A program made the position numbers and the translations under genes. A stretch of 64,000 bases of DNA from Bacteroidales bacterium (GTDB lineage: Bacteria; Bacteroidota; Bacteroidia; Bacteroidales; Salinivirgaceae), in NCBI GenBank assembly GCA_012519055.1, contig JAAYQU010000047.1:31412-95411 (forward strand). Reading direction: 5' to 3'. Below the pieces are notes generated by a model. It saw nothing but the letters and a program-made list of their open reading frames with translations. It was not told where the DNA came from and made no database searches. Positions 45,000 through 53,771 of this stretch are shown here, piece by piece. Position 1 is the stretch's first letter, and each line of letters starts with the position of its first letter.

Positions 45000-46247
45000 A
45001 TGAATATGAGAAAATTAATAAGAAATATTTCACGCCTTTTAATAGGTTTACTTTTTCTTTTTTCAGGATTTACAAAAGCAGTCGATCCCATGGGATCAAA
45101 ATTCAAGTTTGATGATTATTTTGTAGCCTTTGGAATGGAGTGGCTTATACCATTCTCTCTAGTGTTGGGCATAATACTGTCAACAGTCGAGTTTTCGGTT
45201 GGATTTTGCTTAGTATCAAACCTTTACTCCAAAATATGCTCTATAATAGCGTTTATTTTTATGCTCTTTTTTACAGGATTAACATTTATTTTGGCTCTTA
45301 CAAATCCTGTAACAGACTGCGGTTGTTTTGGCGATGCTGTTGTACTCACCAATTGGCAAACATTTTATAAGAACCTTATATTTTTAGTACCTACGATAAT
45401 TATTTTTATTGAGCGAAAAAAATTCGTGAGTCGTTTCAATAATAAATGGCAAATAGCACTAGCCTCCTTTATTTTGGTTACAATAGTTTCAATATCAATC
45501 TACTCACTAAACAACTTGCCAATAGTTGATTATCGTCCTTACAGAGTTGGACAAAACCTTTTGTTAAACTCGAAAGAACATCCCAACGGAGCACCATCTG
45601 CGGAGTTTGAAACAACGTTGATTTATCGCAAAGATGGCGTCGAAAAAACATTTGATTTATACAACTTACCCGATTCCACATGGGAATGGGTCGATACAAA
45701 CAACAAATTAGTCAAGGAGGGTTACGTTCCACCAGTAAACAATTTCTCTTTAACCGATGACTATGGCATGGATAACACCAACACACTGTTTAATCGAAAC
45801 GAGATGGTTTTAATGGCAAACGTTCTGGACTTAAGTAAGCTTTCCCAAGAAGAAATTGAACGATACAATGAAATATCTGTTCAATGCCTGTCGAACGACA
45901 TCTATTTTACCATGCTAACTTCAACAGATCAAGGTTTTATTGAGGATTATAAAAACCAACATCTACCCACTTATAAAATATTCACAATTGATCCTATAAC
46001 TCTTAAAACTATAGTGCGCTCTGATGGTGGTTTTATGCTAACCTACAAAGGAACAGTGTTGAAAAAGTGGCACCGTGATAAATTTCCTGATGTTTTGTCG
46101 CTGAACGAATATTTAATGATAAAAGAAGCACAACATTCGGGCTCACCACGTCCAATGCAACTGACGGCTTTCTATCTGTTAATATTTTTGTCAATCGCTT
46201 TGCTTTTTGAATTGTTTGGCTTAAATTTGAAGAGTAGAGAAAAGTAG
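45000..46247 (+). CDS. BT_3928-like membrane protein with DoxX/MauE domain
   Basis: The 415-residue protein starts with four membrane helices of the DoxX/MauE type (about 5-145, with RLLIGLLFLFSGFTKAVDP and TDCGCFGD). A fifth helix (about 150-170) leads to a periplasmic part with a thioredoxin-like fold but without CxxC (about 255-370), and a final membrane helix lies near 385-410. This is the layout of the BT_3928 family. It may handle electrons, disulfides or a lipid-linked step; the function is unknown. The ATG at 45006 (two residues later) is an alternative start. The permease gene starts 2 bases after its end. Confidence 0.85.
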   Translation: MNMRKLIRNISRLLIGLLFLFSGFTKAVDPMGSKFKFDDYFVAFGMEWLIPFSLVLGIILSTVEFSVGFCLVSNLYSKICSIIAFIFMLFFTGLTFILALTNPVTDCGCFGDAVVLTNWQTFYKNLIFLVPTIIIFIERKKFVSRFNNKWQIALASFILVTIVSISIYSLNNLPIVDYRPYRVGQNLLLNSKEHPNGAPSAEFETTLIYRKDGVEKTFDLYNLPDSTWEWVDTNNKLVKEGYVPPVNNFSLTDDYGMDNTNTLFNRNEMVLMANVLDLSKLSQEEIERYNEISVQCLSNDIYFTMLTSTDQGFIEDYKNQHLPTYKIFTIDPITLKTIVRSDGGFMLTYKGTVLKKWHRDKFPDVLSLNEYLMIKEAQHSGSPRPMQLTAFYLLIFLSIALLFELFGLNLKSREK

Positions 46248-46249
46248 TA

Positions 46250-47302
46250 ATGATAAACAAATTGACAAAGGACTTTTTGTATATACTACTCATTTTGTGG
46301 GGAGTAGCAACTCTTTTGTTCTTTTTGTTTAAGGTATTACCAGGCGATCCTGCTCATATGCTGGTTGGGCAAAGAACCGATAGTGCAACCGTTGAAAACA
46401 TAAATCGTGATCTGGGTTTAGACTTACCACTTTGGCAACAATATTTCTTATACCTGAATGATTTATCGCCAATATCAATCGATAAGAACCATGAAGATAG
46501 TCGATATGGTGGGATTACACTTATCCCTATTTCTGAACATCGCGCTGTGCTTAAAGCGCCTTATTTACGCAAATCTTATCAAACAAAGCAACTAGTTTCC
46601 GATATGCTTCTAGAAGCTGCACCAGCTTCGTTGTTACTCGCATCAGCAGCAATTTTGCTTGCAATACTTATCGGTCTGCCGGCAGGAATAGTTGCGGCAA
46701 TTAAAGAGGATAGTTGGATAGACAGACTACTGTTAAGTATATCATCAATAGGTATGTCGTTACCGTCATACTTTGCAGCAATATTAATAGGTTGGATTTT
46801 TGCTTTCCTTTTAGGTAAATATACAGGACTGAACCTCACAGGTAGCTTGTATGAGTACGATTTAGTTACAAAACGGCTAGCTCTGCAAAATATAATCCTG
46901 CCAGCTATAACACTGGGGATACGACCTTTAAGCGTTGTTATGCAATTAACACGCAATTCACTTTTAACTGAGATGAAAGGAGACTATTTCCGCACAGCAC
47001 GTGCAAAAGGTTTAAGCATAAAAAAAGCTATTTGGAAGCATGCACTAAAAAACTCATTAAACCCAGTGGTAACTGCCCTTAGCGGTTGGTTTGCTTCAAT
47101 GTTGGCAGGAATGGTTTTCGTGGAATATATTTTCGCATGGAAAGGATTGGGTTACATGCTTGTTGATGCTTTAAATCAATACGATTTTCCCGTTGTAATG
47201 GGTTGTGTGTTGTTTATATCTCTATTTTTTATTATTATTAACAAGTCAACTGATTGGGTATATAAAATACTCGATCCCCGAATAAGAATTAAAACAACTT
47301 AA
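46250..47302 (+). CDS. DppB/OppB-type ABC transporter permease
   Basis: The 350-residue permease has an N-terminal helix, a periplasmic loop of about 80 residues and five further helices with the BPD_transp_1 signature, including RTARAKGLSIKKAIWKHALK (the EAA-type loop that contacts the ATPase). It resembles dipeptide/oligopeptide permease DppB. No DppC, ATPase or binding protein is in the window; in Bacteroidota this permease is often alone next to tpiA and the DoxX-like gene. Substrate unknown. Confidence 0.88.
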   Translation: MINKLTKDFLYILLILWGVATLLFFLFKVLPGDPAHMLVGQRTDSATVENINRDLGLDLPLWQQYFLYLNDLSPISIDKNHEDSRYGGITLIPISEHRAVLKAPYLRKSYQTKQLVSDMLLEAAPASLLLASAAILLAILIGLPAGIVAAIKEDSWIDRLLLSISSIGMSLPSYFAAILIGWIFAFLLGKYTGLNLTGSLYEYDLVTKRLALQNIILPAITLGIRPLSVVMQLTRNSLLTEMKGDYFRTARAKGLSIKKAIWKHALKNSLNPVVTALSGWFASMLAGMVFVEYIFAWKGLGYMLVDALNQYDFPVVMGCVLFISLFFIIINKSTDWVYKILDPRIRIKTT

Positions 47303-47315
47303 AAATATAATTATT

Positions 47316-48074
47316 ATGAGACGAAAAATTGTTGCCGGTAACTGGAAAATGAATAAGAATTTCCAAGAAGGAGTTGAGCTTGCCATGGCAGTACAAGAAA
47401 GCTTAAAAGATTATAAAGGTAACTGTAAGGTTATTTTAATTCCGCCCTTTGTTCACATTGCGAAGATAAGGGAATTGCTTGAAAACGATATTATTTCGCT
47501 TGGTGCACAAAATTGTAGTAATAAAGATAAAGGTGCTTATACAGGCGAAGTGTCTGCTGAAATGCTATGGTCTTCAGGGGCTGACTATGTTCTTGTTGGA
47601 CACAGTGAGCGTCGTCAATACTACGGGGAAACAAATCAATCGTGTGCCGAAAAGATCAACATTGCTTTAGACAATCAATTAATGCCCATTTACTGTGTTG
47701 GAGAGACTAAGGAACAACGCGAGAAAAATGAAACCTTTAAGGTAATAGAAGAGCAGATGAAAGTAGGTGCATTTGCTTTAGACGCAGCTGATTTCGGTCA
47801 CTTAGTAATTGCTTATGAACCTGTGTGGGCAATAGGAACGGGACTTACCGCCACAAAAGAGCAGGCACAAGAGGTTCACGCATTTATCAGAAAGCTTATT
47901 GAAAAAAAATATAACAAAGAGATTGCAAATAATACAACCATTCTTTACGGCGGTAGTTGCAACCCATCGAATGCCGATGAACTATTTGCACAGCCAGACG
48001 TTGACGGAGGTCTGATTGGTGGAGCCTCTCTTAAAGCTGAAGATTTTGTGAAAATTATTCAGGCTAACAAGTAA
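47316..48074 (+). CDS. tpiA: Triosephosphate isomerase
   Basis: The 252-residue protein has the TIM signatures GNWKMNKN at the N-terminus, GHSERR with the catalytic His, the active-site Glu in AYEPVWAIGTG and GGS near the phosphate site. It interconverts dihydroxyacetone phosphate and glyceraldehyde-3-phosphate in glycolysis. It follows the permease by 13 bases. Its stop is followed by an AATTAGC-type repeat (48078-48099) and a clear terminator (48115-48143). Confidence 0.97.
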   Translation: MRRKIVAGNWKMNKNFQEGVELAMAVQESLKDYKGNCKVILIPPFVHIAKIRELLENDIISLGAQNCSNKDKGAYTGEVSAEMLWSSGADYVLVGHSERRQYYGETNQSCAEKINIALDNQLMPIYCVGETKEQREKNETFKVIEEQMKVGAFALDAADFGHLVIAYEPVWAIGTGLTATKEQAQEVHAFIRKLIEKKYNKEIANNTTILYGGSCNPSNADELFAQPDVDGGLIGGASLKAEDFVKIIQANK

Positions 48075-48077
48075 AAT

Positions 48078-48099
48078 CAATTAGCAATTAACAATTAAA
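48078..48099 (+). repeat. AATTAGCAATTAAC-type intergenic repeat
   Basis: CAATTAGCAATTAACAATTA lies directly after tpiA. It is the same family as 4342-4380, 14393-14433, 15058-15098 and the tract at the end of the window. Confidence 0.6.
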
Positions 48100-48114
48100 T
48101 GTCAAGGTGTTGTG

Positions 48115-48143
48115 GAGACGTCATACTATGGCGTCTCTTTTTT
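48115..48143 (+). terminator. Terminator of tpiA
   Basis: A 10-bp stem GAGACGTCAT / ATGGCGTCTC (one T-G wobble) has an ACT loop and is followed by six T. It overlaps the GTG that would give the long form of the next frame, arguing against that start. Confidence 0.9.
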
Positions 48144-48175
48144 GTGCATATTATTCAATTATGTAATGTTTTGCT

Positions 48176-48183
48176 TATCTTTG
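48176..48183 (+). promoter_or_regulatory. -7 box of the aminotransferase gene
   Basis: TATCTTTG is a full match to TAnnTTTG. It lies 30 bases before the preferred ATG at 48214 and after the tpiA terminator. No TTG at the right distance was seen. Confidence 0.45.
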
Positions 48184-48213
48184 TTAGCTCAAAATCAACT
48201 AAAATATTTTACT

Positions 48214-49407
48214 ATGGATATACTATCGTCACGACTGAAAGCACTGTCGCCATCACAAACCTTTGCGATGGTACAAAAAACTAGCGAATTAAAAGCGCAA
48301 GGAATTGATATTATTAGTATGAGTGTGGGCGAACCAGATTTTGCAACTCCCGCACACATAAAACAAGCCGCAAAAAAGGCAATTGATGATAATTTCTCGT
48401 ATTATTCGCCTGTGGCTGGTTTTGCCGATTTAAAACAAGCAATTTCAGACAAATTGAAAAAAGAAAACTATTTAGAATATGCCCCTTCTCAAATAGTTGT
48501 TTCCAACGGTGCAAAACAATCTCTCTGTAACGCAATTCTTAGTATCGTAGATAAAGGTGAAGAGGTAATTATTCCTGCCCCTTATTGGGTTAGTTATCCA
48601 GAAATGGTAAAACTTGCTGAAGGTAAACCTGTTTTTGTGTATGCCGACATAAATCAGGATTTTAAAATAACTCCACAACAGCTGGAATCAGCAATAACCC
48701 CAAAAACTAAAGCTCTGATTTTATGCTCGCCATCAAATCCTACCGGAAGTGTTTATACTAAAAGCGAATTAAAAGCATTAGTCGATGTATTAGTAAAGCA
48801 TCCGAATGTTTTTGTAATTGCAGATGAGATATATGAGCTTATCAACTACGTAGGTAAACACGAAAGCATAGCTCAGTTTGAAGAGATAAGAGAGCGAGTA
48901 ATAATCGTAAACGGAGTTTCCAAAGGCTACGCAATGACTGGATGGCGAATTGGCTGGATGGCTGCTCCACAATGGATTTCATCAGCTTGTAATATGTTGC
49001 AAGGACAATATACATCAGGTCCCTGTTCTATTTCACAAAAAGCTGCTTTGGCAGCATATACAGGAGACCAAACATGTGTTTCTAAAATGAAAACTGCATT
49101 TGAGCGCAGACGAAATCTTACAGTTAAGCTATTGAGCGAAATTCCTGGTTTTAAAGTAAATAACCCTATGGGAGCATTCTATGTTTTACCCGAAGTTAAG
49201 TTTTATATTGGAAAATCGTACAATGGTAAAAAAATTGAAACAGCCAGTGATTTATCCATGTACCTGTTGGAAAAAGGACACGTAGCTTGTATTGGAGGTG
49301 ATGCATTTGGTGCACCAGATTGCATTCGTTTTTCTTATGCTACATCTGATGAAAACATTACCAAAGCTATTACACGCGTGAAAGAAGCATTATCGAAATT
49401 AGTATAG
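48214..49407 (+). CDS. Class I/II PLP-dependent aminotransferase (aspartate aminotransferase-like)
   Basis: From the ATG at 48214 the protein has 397 residues, the normal length. It starts MDILSSRLKALSPSQTFAM, has SVGEPDFATP and SNGAKQSL near the N-terminus, NPTGSVY, DEIYEL, and the PLP lysine in NGVSKGYAMTGWRIGW (about residue 235). The enzyme transfers amino groups, most likely from aspartate to 2-oxoglutarate. The frame is open upstream to a GTG at 48112, but that lies in the tpiA terminator and upstream of the -7 box, so I reject the longer form. Confidence 0.93.
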   Translation: MDILSSRLKALSPSQTFAMVQKTSELKAQGIDIISMSVGEPDFATPAHIKQAAKKAIDDNFSYYSPVAGFADLKQAISDKLKKENYLEYAPSQIVVSNGAKQSLCNAILSIVDKGEEVIIPAPYWVSYPEMVKLAEGKPVFVYADINQDFKITPQQLESAITPKTKALILCSPSNPTGSVYTKSELKALVDVLVKHPNVFVIADEIYELINYVGKHESIAQFEEIRERVIIVNGVSKGYAMTGWRIGWMAAPQWISSACNMLQGQYTSGPCSISQKAALAAYTGDQTCVSKMKTAFERRRNLTVKLLSEIPGFKVNNPMGAFYVLPEVKFYIGKSYNGKKIETASDLSMYLLEKGHVACIGGDAFGAPDCIRFSYATSDENITKAITRVKEALSKLV

Positions 49408-49425
49408 GTTAAAAAAATCCAAATA

Positions 49426-49454
49426 AAAAGCACCCTTAACTCGGGTGCTTTTTT
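49426..49454. terminator. Bidirectional terminator between aminotransferase and PlsY-lyase genes
   Basis: A 10-bp stem AAAAGCACCC / GGGTGCTTTT has a TTAACTC loop, with A and T tracts at both sides, between convergent genes. Confidence 0.9.
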
Positions 49455-49491
49455 GTTTTTCTGATTTGCAACTTGTGCAAAACTATTTCGA

Positions 49492-51336
49492 TTACAATTT
49501 ATCTAATGACTGTTTCAAGTCACTGATAATATCTTCAACGTTTTCAAGTCCAACAGATATTCTAATCAATCCATCACTAATGTCACCAGCAGCACGTTCT
49601 TCAGCAGTGTATGTTGAGTGTGTCATACTTGCAGGGTGCTGTATAAGTGTATCTGCATCGCCCAAACTAACCGATATAGCAATCATTGAGAGATTGTTTA
49701 ATAGCTTCTTACCTGCTTCAATTCCTCCTTTTACTTCAAAACTGATAATACCACCGGGCAAACTCATCTGTTTTTTGGCAATTTCATATTGTGGAAATGA
49801 TTTAAGTCCAGGATAAACAACCGTTTTAACAGCTTTGTGACTTTCTAAAAACTCTGCAACTTTCATTGCGTTTTCAGAGTGTCGTTGCACTCTTAATTCT
49901 AATGTTTTAAGACCTCTGTTTATAAGGTATGCATCGAATGGGCTAAGTGTAGCTCCTGTTAAGTCTTTAATACCGAAAAGTTTAACATTATCAATGTACT
50001 CTTTTTTTCCAACAACAAATCCTGCGATGACGTCTCCGTGTCCGTTAAGATATTTTGTTGCTGAATGCACAACCACATCAGCACCCAATTCTATTGGTCT
50101 AGTAATGAAAGGAGTTGCAAAAGTATTGTCAACCATAAGTTTACAATCTTTTTGTTTGTGTACAATTTCCGCCAACGCCTTAATATCGGTAATATACATA
50201 TTGGGATTTGCGGGAGTTTCTGTGTAAACAAGCTTTGTATTGGGTTTCATAGCTTTTTTTACATTTTCTACGTCTCTCGTATCAACAAAAGTTACCTCAA
50301 TTCCGTATCGTGTAATTCCATGGCTTAAGAATGCAAATGTGCATCCGTAAAGTGTTTTGGAAGCTACTATATGGTCGCCTGCTTGCACGCAAACCCAAAT
50401 TGCTGATGTTATTGCTCCTATTCCCGATGCGGCCGATACGCATGCTTCAGCTCCTTCGAGTAGCGCAATTTTCTCTTCGACTGTTGTACACGATGGATTT
50501 CCAAGACGTGTGTAGATATAACCATCTTCTTCGAGTGCAAAACGGCGTCCACCTTGTTCTACATTGTCGAAAACGAATGTTGATGTTTGATAGATTGGAT
50601 CGGCAAGTGCGCCGAATTGATTAGGTTTTTTGCCTCCATGTATTGCTTTTGTGGCAAATCCGCTTTTTTTTAAATTTTTGTTATCCATATTTATTTTATT
50701 AGTTGATTTAGTGATATATGTTTTATTCTCTTTGCCTGATAAAAGTCTTCTGATATTCGTCCTATGCGTGTAAAAAAGCATAACAACTACGGCTATGGAA
50801 AATATCTGCATAGAAAGTGTAAATATTTCCTCATTATTGTGCTGTATTAAAAACACAGTTAGTGGAAATGATATACCTCCAATTAAAGAACCTAAGCTAA
50901 CGTATTTTGTTATTAATAAAACTAAAACAAAAATTAAAACAGCTATAAACGAAGCTAAAGGATTAATTCCTATTACTGCACCAAAAACTGTTGCAACACC
51001 TTTACCTCCTCTAAATTCAGCAAACAGAGGAAAAACGTGTCCTAAAACAGCAGAAGCACCTGCAACTATTTTAACTATGTTAATTCTTTCACTGCCTAAA
51101 CTCTGAGCAACTAACTGAGTTATATATACTGCTAAAAATCCTTTAAGAATATCAATTATTAGTACAATAATACCTGCTTTCTTTCCTAATACCCTAAATG
51201 TATTTGTGGCACCTGCATTTCCACTTTCATAATCACGTACATCAACACCGTAATATCTTTTTCCAATCCAAACTGCAGTAGGAATACTTCCAAGAAGATA
51301 AGCCAATATTGTTGCTACAATAAATGAAAAATCCAT
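49492..51336 (-). CDS. Fusion of glycerol-3-phosphate acyltransferase PlsY and methionine gamma-lyase
   Basis: One open frame of 614 residues holds two complete enzymes. Residues 1-200 are PlsY: five membrane helices, SGNAGATNTFRVLG, and LGHVFPLFAEFRGGKGVAT. It moves acyl groups from acyl-phosphate to glycerol-3-phosphate at the inner membrane. Residues 217-614 are a full PLP enzyme of the Cys/Met group. Counting from Met217, Tyr114 and Cys116 (TLYGCTFAF) are the residues typical of methionine gamma-lyase, and the PLP lysine is in HSATKYLNGHGD. The linker (GKENKTYITKSTNKIN) has no stop. A stop is present in another frame at GAGAATAA, so a lost base could explain the fusion. Confidence 0.9.
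   Translation of the reverse strand: MDFSFIVATILAYLLGSIPTAVWIGKRYYGVDVRDYESGNAGATNTFRVLGKKAGIIVLIIDILKGFLAVYITQLVAQSLGSERINIVKIVAGASAVLGHVFPLFAEFRGGKGVATVFGAVIGINPLASFIAVLIFVLVLLITKYVSLGSLIGGISFPLTVFLIQHNNEEIFTLSMQIFSIAVVVMLFYTHRTNIRRLLSGKENKTYITKSTNKINMDNKNLKKSGFATKAIHGGKKPNQFGALADPIYQTSTFVFDNVEQGGRRFALEEDGYIYTRLGNPSCTTVEEKIALLEGAEACVSAASGIGAITSAIWVCVQAGDHIVASKTLYGCTFAFLSHGITRYGIEVTFVDTRDVENVKKAMKPNTKLVYTETPANPNMYITDIKALAEIVHKQKDCKLMVDNTFATPFITRPIELGADVVVHSATKYLNGHGDVIAGFVVGKKEYIDNVKLFGIKDLTGATLSPFDAYLINRGLKTLELRVQRHSENAMKVAEFLESHKAVKTVVYPGLKSFPQYEIAKKQMSLPGGIISFEVKGGIEAGKKLLNNLSMIAISVSLGDADTLIQHPASMTHSTYTAEERAAGDISDGLIRISVGLENVEDIISDLKQSLDKL
50686..50688 (-). other. megL: Internal start codon of the methionine gamma-lyase part
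   Basis: The ATG (Met217 of the long frame) gives a 398-residue protein with standard methionine gamma-lyase numbering. It lies just after an AT-rich run, so independent translation is possible. Confidence 0.6.
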
Positions 51337-51593
51337 GCTGATATCTATTTATCCTCCTCTACCCTATAAATTTAACAATCTAAACGAAAAATAACAAATT
51401 TAAATTGAACTAAAATTTTTAAGTTTGCAAGATACGAAATTTAATGATTGCCTCTATCAAGGAATGGTGCATAAAATTAATTAAAGTTTCTTGTGTAAAT
51501 TAAAGGTATCAAAGTCAGAATGTTAATTAACAATTGCTTTCAACTTTACAAACTTTAAGCTTTTAACTTTTAAATTAATTATAATTGCTTTTG

Positions 51594-51601
51594 TACATTT
51601 G
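51594..51601 (+). promoter_or_regulatory. -7 box of the ATP-cone/nuclease gene
   Basis: TACATTTG is a full match to TAnnTTTG, 19 bases before the ATG at 51621. No TTG is seen at the expected distance. Confidence 0.4.
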
Positions 51602-51620
51602 TGATAGAAAATAAAAAGAT

Positions 51621-52493
51621 ATGTTATCAAAAAAGCACTCTACAAAAAAAGTTATTATTAAAAAGGCTAGTGGAGAAACTGAGCTGTTTAATGTAAATAA
51701 ACTTATTAATTCTTTACGAAGAGCTGGTGCCAACGATGAAATCATAAAAACAGTTATTAATGACATTACAGAATGGATTTACAGCGGTGTGACAACAAAA
51801 ATGATTTATAACCGTGCTTTCAGAAACATGCGCCGTTTAGAAGCTGTATCTGCTGCACGATATAAATTAAAGCATGCAATGTTTGAACTTGGTCCCACTG
51901 GATATCCATTTGAACAGTTAATGGGAATGGTGTTTCAGGGTTTAGGATTCTCATGTGAAGTAGGTGTTATTGTCGAAGGGTGTTGTTTAAATCACGAAAT
52001 GGATGTAATCGCAACAAAACAAAATGAACAACATTTTTGCGAATGTAAATACTCAGTCGATCAAGGTAGAAAAATTGGCGCACAGGTTTCGCTATACGTA
52101 AAATCGAGGGTTGAAGATATTGTCAATAAACGAAAATCTTTACGTAAATACCAAAACACCATTTTTAAAACCTGGATTATAACAAACACCCGTTTTTCTG
52201 AAGATTCAATTGAGTATGCCAAATGTATTGGAATAAATCTACTATCATGGGATTATCCATCTGGAGAAGGACTAAAAGAGTTAATTGAAAGACAGGGTCT
52301 ATATCCTATTACAGTTTTAGATAGTTTAAATAAAAAAGAGAAGGGTTTATTGCTTTCAAAAGAGGTAGTCACGTGTAAACAAATAATTGAAAATCCTAAA
52401 ATACTAACTGAAATAGATTTAGCACAAAGCAAAATAAATAAAACGAAAAAGGAGATTAATAATTTACTTAGGTTAAAACAAGGTAACAAATAG
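51621..52493 (+). CDS. ATP-cone domain fused to a PD-(D/E)XK restriction-endonuclease-like domain
   Basis: In the 290-residue protein, residues ~8-92 are an ATP-cone (IIKKASGETELFNVNKLINS with SLRRAGA after it), the nucleotide-binding regulatory domain known from ribonucleotide reductases and NrdR. Residues ~95-220 form a Mrr_cat-like nuclease core: FEQLMGMVFQGLGF, then Asp128 in HEMDVIA and Glu141-x-Lys143 in FCECKYS, then TWIITNTRF. The C-terminal ~70 residues are helical and end basic. There is no adjacent methylase or helicase. Nuclease activity under nucleotide control is inference; the role is unknown. Confidence 0.8.
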   Translation: MLSKKHSTKKVIIKKASGETELFNVNKLINSLRRAGANDEIIKTVINDITEWIYSGVTTKMIYNRAFRNMRRLEAVSAARYKLKHAMFELGPTGYPFEQLMGMVFQGLGFSCEVGVIVEGCCLNHEMDVIATKQNEQHFCECKYSVDQGRKIGAQVSLYVKSRVEDIVNKRKSLRKYQNTIFKTWIITNTRFSEDSIEYAKCIGINLLSWDYPSGEGLKELIERQGLYPITVLDSLNKKEKGLLLSKEVVTCKQIIENPKILTEIDLAQSKINKTKKEINNLLRLKQGNK

Positions 52494-52555
52494 CCATATT
52501 ACACAATTTTTTCAAAAAACAGTAAACAATAAAAACTAAACTATGTTATATAAAT

Positions 52556-52564
52556 AAGGAGGGG
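52556..52564 (+). promoter_or_regulatory. Shine-Dalgarno-like site before the universal stress gene
   Basis: AAGGAGGGG lies 7 bases before the ATG at 52572. Such sites are unusual in Bacteroidota and fix the start. Confidence 0.5.
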
Positions 52565-52571
52565 TACAATT

Positions 52572-53666
52572 ATGGAACATAGATTAATTACAATTGCAAC
52601 TGAAAAATATTCCCGAGCCATTGTTTTAAAGAGTTTTTTGGAGTCAAATGGTATCGAGTGTTCAATAAGGAATGTTAACCTTATTCAACCAAGTATTGCT
52701 GACGGAGTAAAATTGATAATAAAGGAGTCAGATGTAGAAAAAGCCATTAAACTTCTTGCCAACCAAGCTCCTGCTCAAAGTAGCGAGCCTATTCCTGGCA
52801 AAATACTTGTTCCTATTGACTTCTCAGCTATTTCAGCCAATGCTGCGAAATTTGCAGTCAAGCTTGCCGATATATTCCAAGCCGAAGTAAAGCTATTACA
52901 CGTATACCACTCTCCCACTATTGATATGATTCCATTTAGAGATGTTGGCAGTATTCAAATTGATTTCGAATATAATACGCAAATAATACAGAATGAAGCG
53001 AAGTCGAGATTAATAGATTTTTATAAGGAAATTAAAAATTTTATAAATGAACAAAATCTCAATAATGTCCGCTTAGGATATTCACTTCGCGAAGGATACA
53101 TCAACTCTGGAATAGTTGAAACAGCTATACAGGACAAACCTTCATTAATTGTTATGGGCACACGTAGTAAAGGATTTGAGAGTATTGAGTTGGTGGGCGA
53201 TATTGCTGCAAAAGTTGCTGGAGACACTAATATCCCTATTCTTGTTTTACCAGAAAAGGCATATTTAAGCGAGCCAACAAATGTAAACAAGATTGTATAT
53301 GCCGCTCATTTAGACGGGAAAGACGCAACCTCAATACGTAAATTACTTGCACTTGTGAGCAGCTTTAATGTTTCAGTAAAATGCATATACGCTTGTGATG
53401 AACCTGATAGTCCAATAGTAAAAGCTCTGTTTAATCAACTTAAAGAGTATCTATCAAAAGTTGTTAAAAACGCTCCTATAGAATACGAATTATTGCATTC
53501 TAAAGATATTAGCAAGACGTTCAAAAAATATATCATGGATAATGATATCGATCTTTTTGCTTTAACTATGAGAAAAAGAAGCGCATGGGCTAGAATATTC
53601 AACCCATCACTAACTCGCGAAATGCTTGCACAGGCGGATATTCCAATGTTGATTTTCCCTGACTAG
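52572..53666 (+). CDS. DUF2007 plus tandem universal stress protein
   Basis: The 364-residue protein has an N-terminal DUF2007 module (about 1-68, with AIVLKSFLESNGIECSIRN), a first UspA domain (about 77-235, IPGKILVPIDFSAISANAAK, ending VMGTRSKGFESI plus nearby GDIAAKV) and a second, more diverged UspA domain (about 240-364). The first Usp keeps the GTxxKGxxxxxxGxxA-type ATP motif; the second does not show it clearly. Usp proteins help in stress survival and DUF2007 is a putative signalling module; direct targets are unknown. It stands alone and has a Shine-Dalgarno-like site. Confidence 0.87.
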   Translation: MEHRLITIATEKYSRAIVLKSFLESNGIECSIRNVNLIQPSIADGVKLIIKESDVEKAIKLLANQAPAQSSEPIPGKILVPIDFSAISANAAKFAVKLADIFQAEVKLLHVYHSPTIDMIPFRDVGSIQIDFEYNTQIIQNEAKSRLIDFYKEIKNFINEQNLNNVRLGYSLREGYINSGIVETAIQDKPSLIVMGTRSKGFESIELVGDIAAKVAGDTNIPILVLPEKAYLSEPTNVNKIVYAAHLDGKDATSIRKLLALVSSFNVSVKCIYACDEPDSPIVKALFNQLKEYLSKVVKNAPIEYELLHSKDISKTFKKYIMDNDIDLFALTMRKRSAWARIFNPSLTREMLAQADIPMLIFPD

Positions 53667-53771
53667 CCAAATAAGTTAAAAGTTAAAGATATGAAGTAAT
53701 ACGCGTCCTGTAACTTGTATCCATACTACTTACTAAACAACTTATATTGCTTAATTTTTCTAAGTTTTGAA

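Noticed and set aside
48112..48213. Longer form of the aminotransferase from a GTG at 48112 (431 residues).
   Set aside because: The GTG lies in the tpiA terminator stem and before the -7 box; the extra residues are unlike the family. ATG at 48214 gives the normal 397 residues.
51621..53666. Restriction-modification system.
   Set aside because: Only a nuclease-like domain is present; no methylase or specificity gene lies nearby, and the next gene is a stress protein.
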